Shown here: piece by piece, positions 60,441 to 64,000 of the stretch | Numbering within the stretch: the stretch's first letter is position 1 | How the letters are laid out: the number at the start of each line of letters is the position of its first letter | Source: Pseudopithomyces maydicus | Lineage: Eukaryota > Ascomycota > Dothideomycetes > Pleosporales > Didymosphaeriaceae | Direction: 5' to 3' | Length of the DNA: 64,000 nucleotides | NCBI GenBank assembly: GCA_026873275.1 | Contig: JANTUC010000003.1 | Coordinates: forward strand, 1,302,001-1,366,000 | The notes under the pieces: model-generated | Databases searched by the model: none | What the model was told of the DNA's origin: nothing | Seen by the model: the letters and a program-made list of their open reading frames with translations, nothing else | Made by a program: the position numbers and the translations under genes

Positions 60441-61484
60441 TCAAGTAATGTGTCCCATGAAGTCGTGAATTTCAATGACCAGGGCAAAGCCAATGACAAA
60501 CTCCAGCAATCCCGCAAGTAAAGATTCTTGCAGAGCTCGCTTCGCAAAATACATAGCGAGAATTGTGAAGACGGAGATGAGGACGGTGGCGCAGAAGATG
60601 ATCCCCTTAGTACACGCGAGACGGCCTTTACCAGTATGGTGAGCGGCAAAAATCGAAAGGGCCAACGTAAGAACGATGAGAACACAAAGGCCAATAATGA
60701 CATTCGTTCGTACGCGCGAAAAACGCTGGGCAGGGTTGCGGTTGTCTCTATGCGAGACGCGTTCCTCATCAGCCAAGACCACTTGGTCAACTGAACTCTT
60801 CGATTTGCGTGGGCGGAGATGGCTTCTTTCTGAGAGTAGTCAGTACACGCGAGTATTCCCATACCCTCTATAACCAAGACTATTACAAGGCAATGTATCC
60901 AGGTACGTACCTTTGCTGCGACCATGATTGTGCTTGATTACAGGGACGAGGTCCTCTTCGGAAGACACTTGACTAGCAGGCTCATAATGAATAATGAGCG
61001 GGACCTTCTTTGGTTTTGAACCGTTGCTAGTCCGCAGCCGCTTACGAGCTCTCGCCGCACCCCTAAGAGTGTTGTTCTCGAATTGGTCTCCCACGCCAAA
61101 AAGAGCATTGTCTTGTTCTGCTTCCGCTTCCGCTTCTGCTTCAGAAGCCGACCCTTGTGTAGCCGACAATGACGACGCATACATCTTGACAACTGCATCT
61201 TGTCCGTTTCCATGACGGCCGTTCAAGATGTAGCTCGTGCCAGTTGATGTCTGCTTGGTCATACTAGACTTCTGCTGGGAGCTGAATACCGTGTTCGTAG
61301 GTGTACCTAGGGTCGACGAATACTCGCGAGATGGGTCGGTCCGATTCAAGTTGATCAATTCATCTAGGCTTAAATCCAATTCAGTCTTGGTGCGTAGAGC
61401 CATGGTCAACGGGTCATGGTTGCGTGAGAGGATAGTATTGGTGGCCGTCATGGCGGCAGTAGATGGCTCGGCGTGGTCACTCAT
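60441..61484 (-). CDS. Unknown protein with C-terminal membrane helices
   Basis: The family is not recognised. Exons 61484-60911 and 60829-60441 flank an 81-nt intron (GTACGT/CAG, phase 1), giving 320 residues. Residues 1 to about 190 are polar and probably disordered, with an acidic GSASEAEAEAEAEQDN repeat and a basic RARKRLRTSNGSKPKK stretch. After the junction comes a basic segment, then three hydrophobic helices: VIIGLCVLIVLTLALSIFA, GIIFCATVLISVFTILAMYFA and LAGLLEFVIGFALVIEI. It ends HDFMGHIT. The layout suggests a small tail-end membrane protein. The ATG at 61484 is the first in frame. The splice junction is convincing because the frame is kept and the hydrophobic block is continuous. 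Confidence 0.72.
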
Positions 61485-63114
61485 GAAGCTTTCGACGGCG
61501 GCTGAAGACAAGTCGGTCAATACTACGCCAAAAGATGTGATGTTGCAAGGGACATACTCTCAGCCATATTGGGCGTATAAGTCGACTTCTCTTTCGAGCA
61601 GACAGACGCTGGCCGGTGCACATATACTCGAAATGAACGGCGAAGAGGGTCAGGTAATGCAACACAGCGCAAACGAACAGATGATACGGACACAGGACCC
61701 TTGGTGGTATGCAGGAGAGGAAGGCCCGCAAGATGTATGGGGTGTGGGGAGTGTGGGATGGTTGGGGTTAAGGGCGGCGCGGCAGGCGGCGGGCGGCCAG
61801 GCACAAGAGCACCAACGCACGCCCATTACATAGGCACCGCTGGGCTTGCACCAGCGGCAGCGACACCAGCGGCAGCAGTAGCAGCAAGAGCCAAGAGCCA
61901 GCAGCGTGCGGCCATGATGCTCACCTCACACACAGGCCTCCGTGTCCAAGTCCCTGGGCGGACCACTGGCACAGACTGGGAGGAATGGCAAAGATGGATC
62001 GCGAAGCGCAGTAGAAGCGACTACGTCAGCAAGACAATCTGCCCTGGGTGGCGATGGCGTCCGACTTGGGGCAGGATGCTGGGCCTCGTGGACGCGGTGG
62101 GTGGTGGGCGCTGCAGACCAGAAGCGAATGCAAACGGGCGCAGCGATGGCTGTGGATTGCTCAGAGCCTTGGCTGCATGATGTTGTGGGAGGCGGGCGGA
62201 GGCGGGGCATTCGGCCTGGTTGGGCATTATGGCGACGGGTGGGAAGCAGCAAGCATGGTGGTGCACAGCAAGCATGGTGGTGCAAAGAAGCTTCCAGGAC
62301 CCACCGACGGCGGACGGTCGGTCAGGAAGTTAGTCCTGACTCTTTTGAGTCGCCGGAGGGATGTTGTAGGTAGGTAGGTACAGCATCACGTGACTGAACC
62401 CACCCCGGGGGCCCGGGCTCAATCTCAATGGCTCTACCGTAGACTACCGTAGGGCCCCGCACAACCAGCACCAGAAACCGTGACGGGGAGATGTACTTGG
62501 ATGGCGTATATGGCACACAACAGGCGGGCCTGAACCGAAGCTGTTGCTGTCTTGACGTCTTCGTCTAGTCACCTGCAAGATGGACTCCCGAGGTCCCACC
62601 CCGCCCTCGTCCACGAGTGTCCTCTCACAAGCACCACCACAATGTGCCTGAACGTCTGCAGACGAAGCAGCCCTTCGACCTACGGTAGATAGTTGTTTAC
62701 CAGTGCTCCACAACGCTCCGGTAGCGGTCGCATGCTAGCAAAAGCTTGGCCCGGCTAACGACGGCGATTGGCCCATCACATGCTGCATCGTCCCGGGATC
62801 CTCGACAGGACCAGCCTGTATGCCATGGCCTGTTGCCACAGCCACCGAGCTGCTGCCACCGCCGCGCTCCTGAGACGACGCTCGACAATACCATGTGCAG
62901 CCCAGAACGAGGGTAGCCGCCCATCCACGCCCTCCTTGCCCGCCCTCTAACAACAAGACAACAAGACCCAGCCCAGAGCTCGTTGGAGGCGGGGTGAGAC
63001 CGGCGGGCCTGCTGCCACACCCTCCAGCCTCGCGGCACTCGCTGCACTCCTGCTCTCCATCGTCCACCCACCTCTCGCCCCTCTCGCCCCTCTCACCCCT
63101 CTCGTCCCTCTCGC
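61485..63114. other. Intergenic, upstream of BTB gene
   Basis: No recognisable gene. It includes short CAGCGGCAG-type repeats (61850-61890), a ggtaggtaggta run near 62369-62380, and a CCCCTCTCG repeat (63073-63113) just before the BTB-gene ATG. Confidence 0.5.
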
Positions 63115-64000
63115 ATGGTTTCCTACCCCGACTCGCACGGCGCAGAGCGCTCGCTCACCATCCGCCGTCCGCCCTCGGTCGCCTCGCACTCGTCGCGTGC
63201 TTCCACCGTCCGCAGGCACCGCCCGCACCGCTCGCACTTCGGAGGCGCCTCGTACCAGCCGCAGAACGAGTTCCCCGTCTTCACCCACACGGGCGACGTC
63301 GAGATCGTCATTGCGAACGGCAGAAAAGAGCAGCGCTATCTGCTCCACAAGCTCATCCTGGCACAATGCTCCGGCTTCTTCGAGGCCGGCTTGAGCGACG
63401 AGTGGGCCACCGCCGGCGAGGGGGCTGCCCAGAACCCGACCTCCGCAGCGCTGGCCAGAGTGCCCCAGAGCGCACTGCCAGAAAAGAACATGTGGAAGTA
63501 CGAGTTGGACTGGGGCCGGAACGACGACGACATTCCTATGCTGATCCAGAAGGTATCACCGACGCTCCTTGGGCCCCACGCCCACGCTGACCCCATCCAG
63601 AAAGCCCAGTCCACACTGTTTGGAGGCGATGCTGCCTCCTCACAACCGCCCGCCCTGCGCAACAAACCGCCACCGCCCCAAGCAGGCTTCTTCCGCAGCA
63701 TGGCCAACTTCTCGTCTCTCCACGTCCCCACTACCCCAAGCGACCCTGACGACGACACTTTTCGGGACTACGACAATCTTCTCCGCGTCTTCTACAACTA
63801 TCCGCCTGCCTTGGATCCCGTCAACATTGCGAATGCCTACGTTGAATGCAAGTCGCTCCTGCAGCTTGCCGACATGTACGATGCGCTCGACGTCATCGGT
63901 CCTCGGGTAGACCACCATTTGTTGCGCTTTCAAGGCCGCCTTTGGAAACAGATCGCCAAATACCCCCCGAGCTACCTCAAGTTGGGCTACATGGCACGCA
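63115..64000 (+). CDS. BTB/POZ-domain protein, 3' partial
   Basis: This has a BTB/POZ fold, a dimerisation module used for example as a Cullin-3 adaptor. The start MVSYPDSHGAERS at 63115 is preceded by a C/T-rich leader; the frame runs off the window at 64000. The N-terminus is Arg/Ser/His-rich. The BTB core begins FTHTGDVEIVIANGRKEQRY with LLHKLILAQCSGFFEAGLS, and the later BTB part is RDYDNLLRVFYNYPPALD and LLQLADMYDALDVIGPRVD. Between them lies a long insert rich in Pro/Ala. The 48-nt segment 63553-63600 (GTATCA start, a CTGAC branch-like site, CAG end) is a multiple of three with no stop and may be an intron, leaving 63601 as the next exon. The role beyond BTB is not visible. Confidence 0.86.
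   Translation, partial: MVSYPDSHGAERSLTIRRPPSVASHSSRASTVRRHRPHRSHFGGASYQPQNEFPVFTHTGDVEIVIANGRKEQRYLLHKLILAQCSGFFEAGLSDEWATAGEGAAQNPTSAALARVPQSALPEKNMWKYELDWGRNDDDIPMLIQKVSPTLLGPHAHADPIQKAQSTLFGGDAASSQPPALRNKPPPPQAGFFRSMANFSSLHVPTTPSDPDDDTFRDYDNLLRVFYNYPPALDPVNIANAYVECKSLLQLADMYDALDVIGPRVDHHLLRFQGRLWKQIAKYPPSYLKLGYMAR

Overview
The window is nuclear DNA of a filamentous ascomycete (Pezizomycotina, probably Dothideomycetes). The evidence is short introns (about 46-100 nt, mostly GTAAGT/GTATGT/GTGAGT donors and CAG/TAG acceptors), a HET-domain gene, a DUF7730-like gene, a UspA-domain protein with a long Ser-rich N-terminus, and the nuclear genes for mitochondrial proteins. The class-level placement is inference from gene content only. 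I support 23 protein genes (two cut by the window edges) and one U6 snRNA gene. No transposon, CRISPR array, rRNA or tRNA gene was recognised.

Layout. 1-6.1 kb: TFIIE-beta (5' cut), COQ3, mitoribosomal mL41 (minus strand) and the SSU-processome factor UTP14. 6.7-9.7 kb: a GH81 endo-1,3-beta-glucanase. 10.5-15.4 kb, minus strand: a VCX1-type Ca2+/H+ exchanger and an unknown protein with one membrane helix and coiled coils. 17.4-21.6 kb: mitoribosomal uS7m and a UspA-domain protein. 22.4-24.6 kb: a HET-domain gene. 24.9-34.5 kb: SLY1 (minus), a PNUTS/Ppn1-like PP1-docking CCCH protein and a Btz-domain mRNP protein. 35.9-36.4 kb: a UBE2G1/Ubc15-type E2. 38.7-50.2 kb: a kelch membrane protein, DGK1, the DEAD-box helicase SPB4, mitochondrial seryl-tRNA synthetase and a TLC-domain protein. 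51.3 kb: U6 snRNA with TATA box, T-run terminator and a downstream B box. 52.7-61.5 kb: three poorly known lineage genes, one with an in-frame stop. 63.1 kb to the end: a BTB/POZ protein (3' cut).

Most genes are housekeeping: RNA metabolism (UTP14, SPB4, PNUTS-like, Btz, U6, TFIIE-beta), mitochondrial expression and ubiquinone (mL41, uS7m, mitochondrial SerRS, COQ3), and secretory or lipid functions (SLY1, DGK1, TLC). No operon-like or biosynthetic cluster is visible; the neighbours look independent.

Two observations stand out. First, the U6 locus has yeast SNR6-like architecture. Second, seven otherwise well-conserved genes carry nine frame breaks, each explained by loss of exactly one base, eight of them in a short homopolymer. 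That pattern points to systematic base under-calling in the assembly rather than decay of seven genes, so coding annotation here should allow for it.
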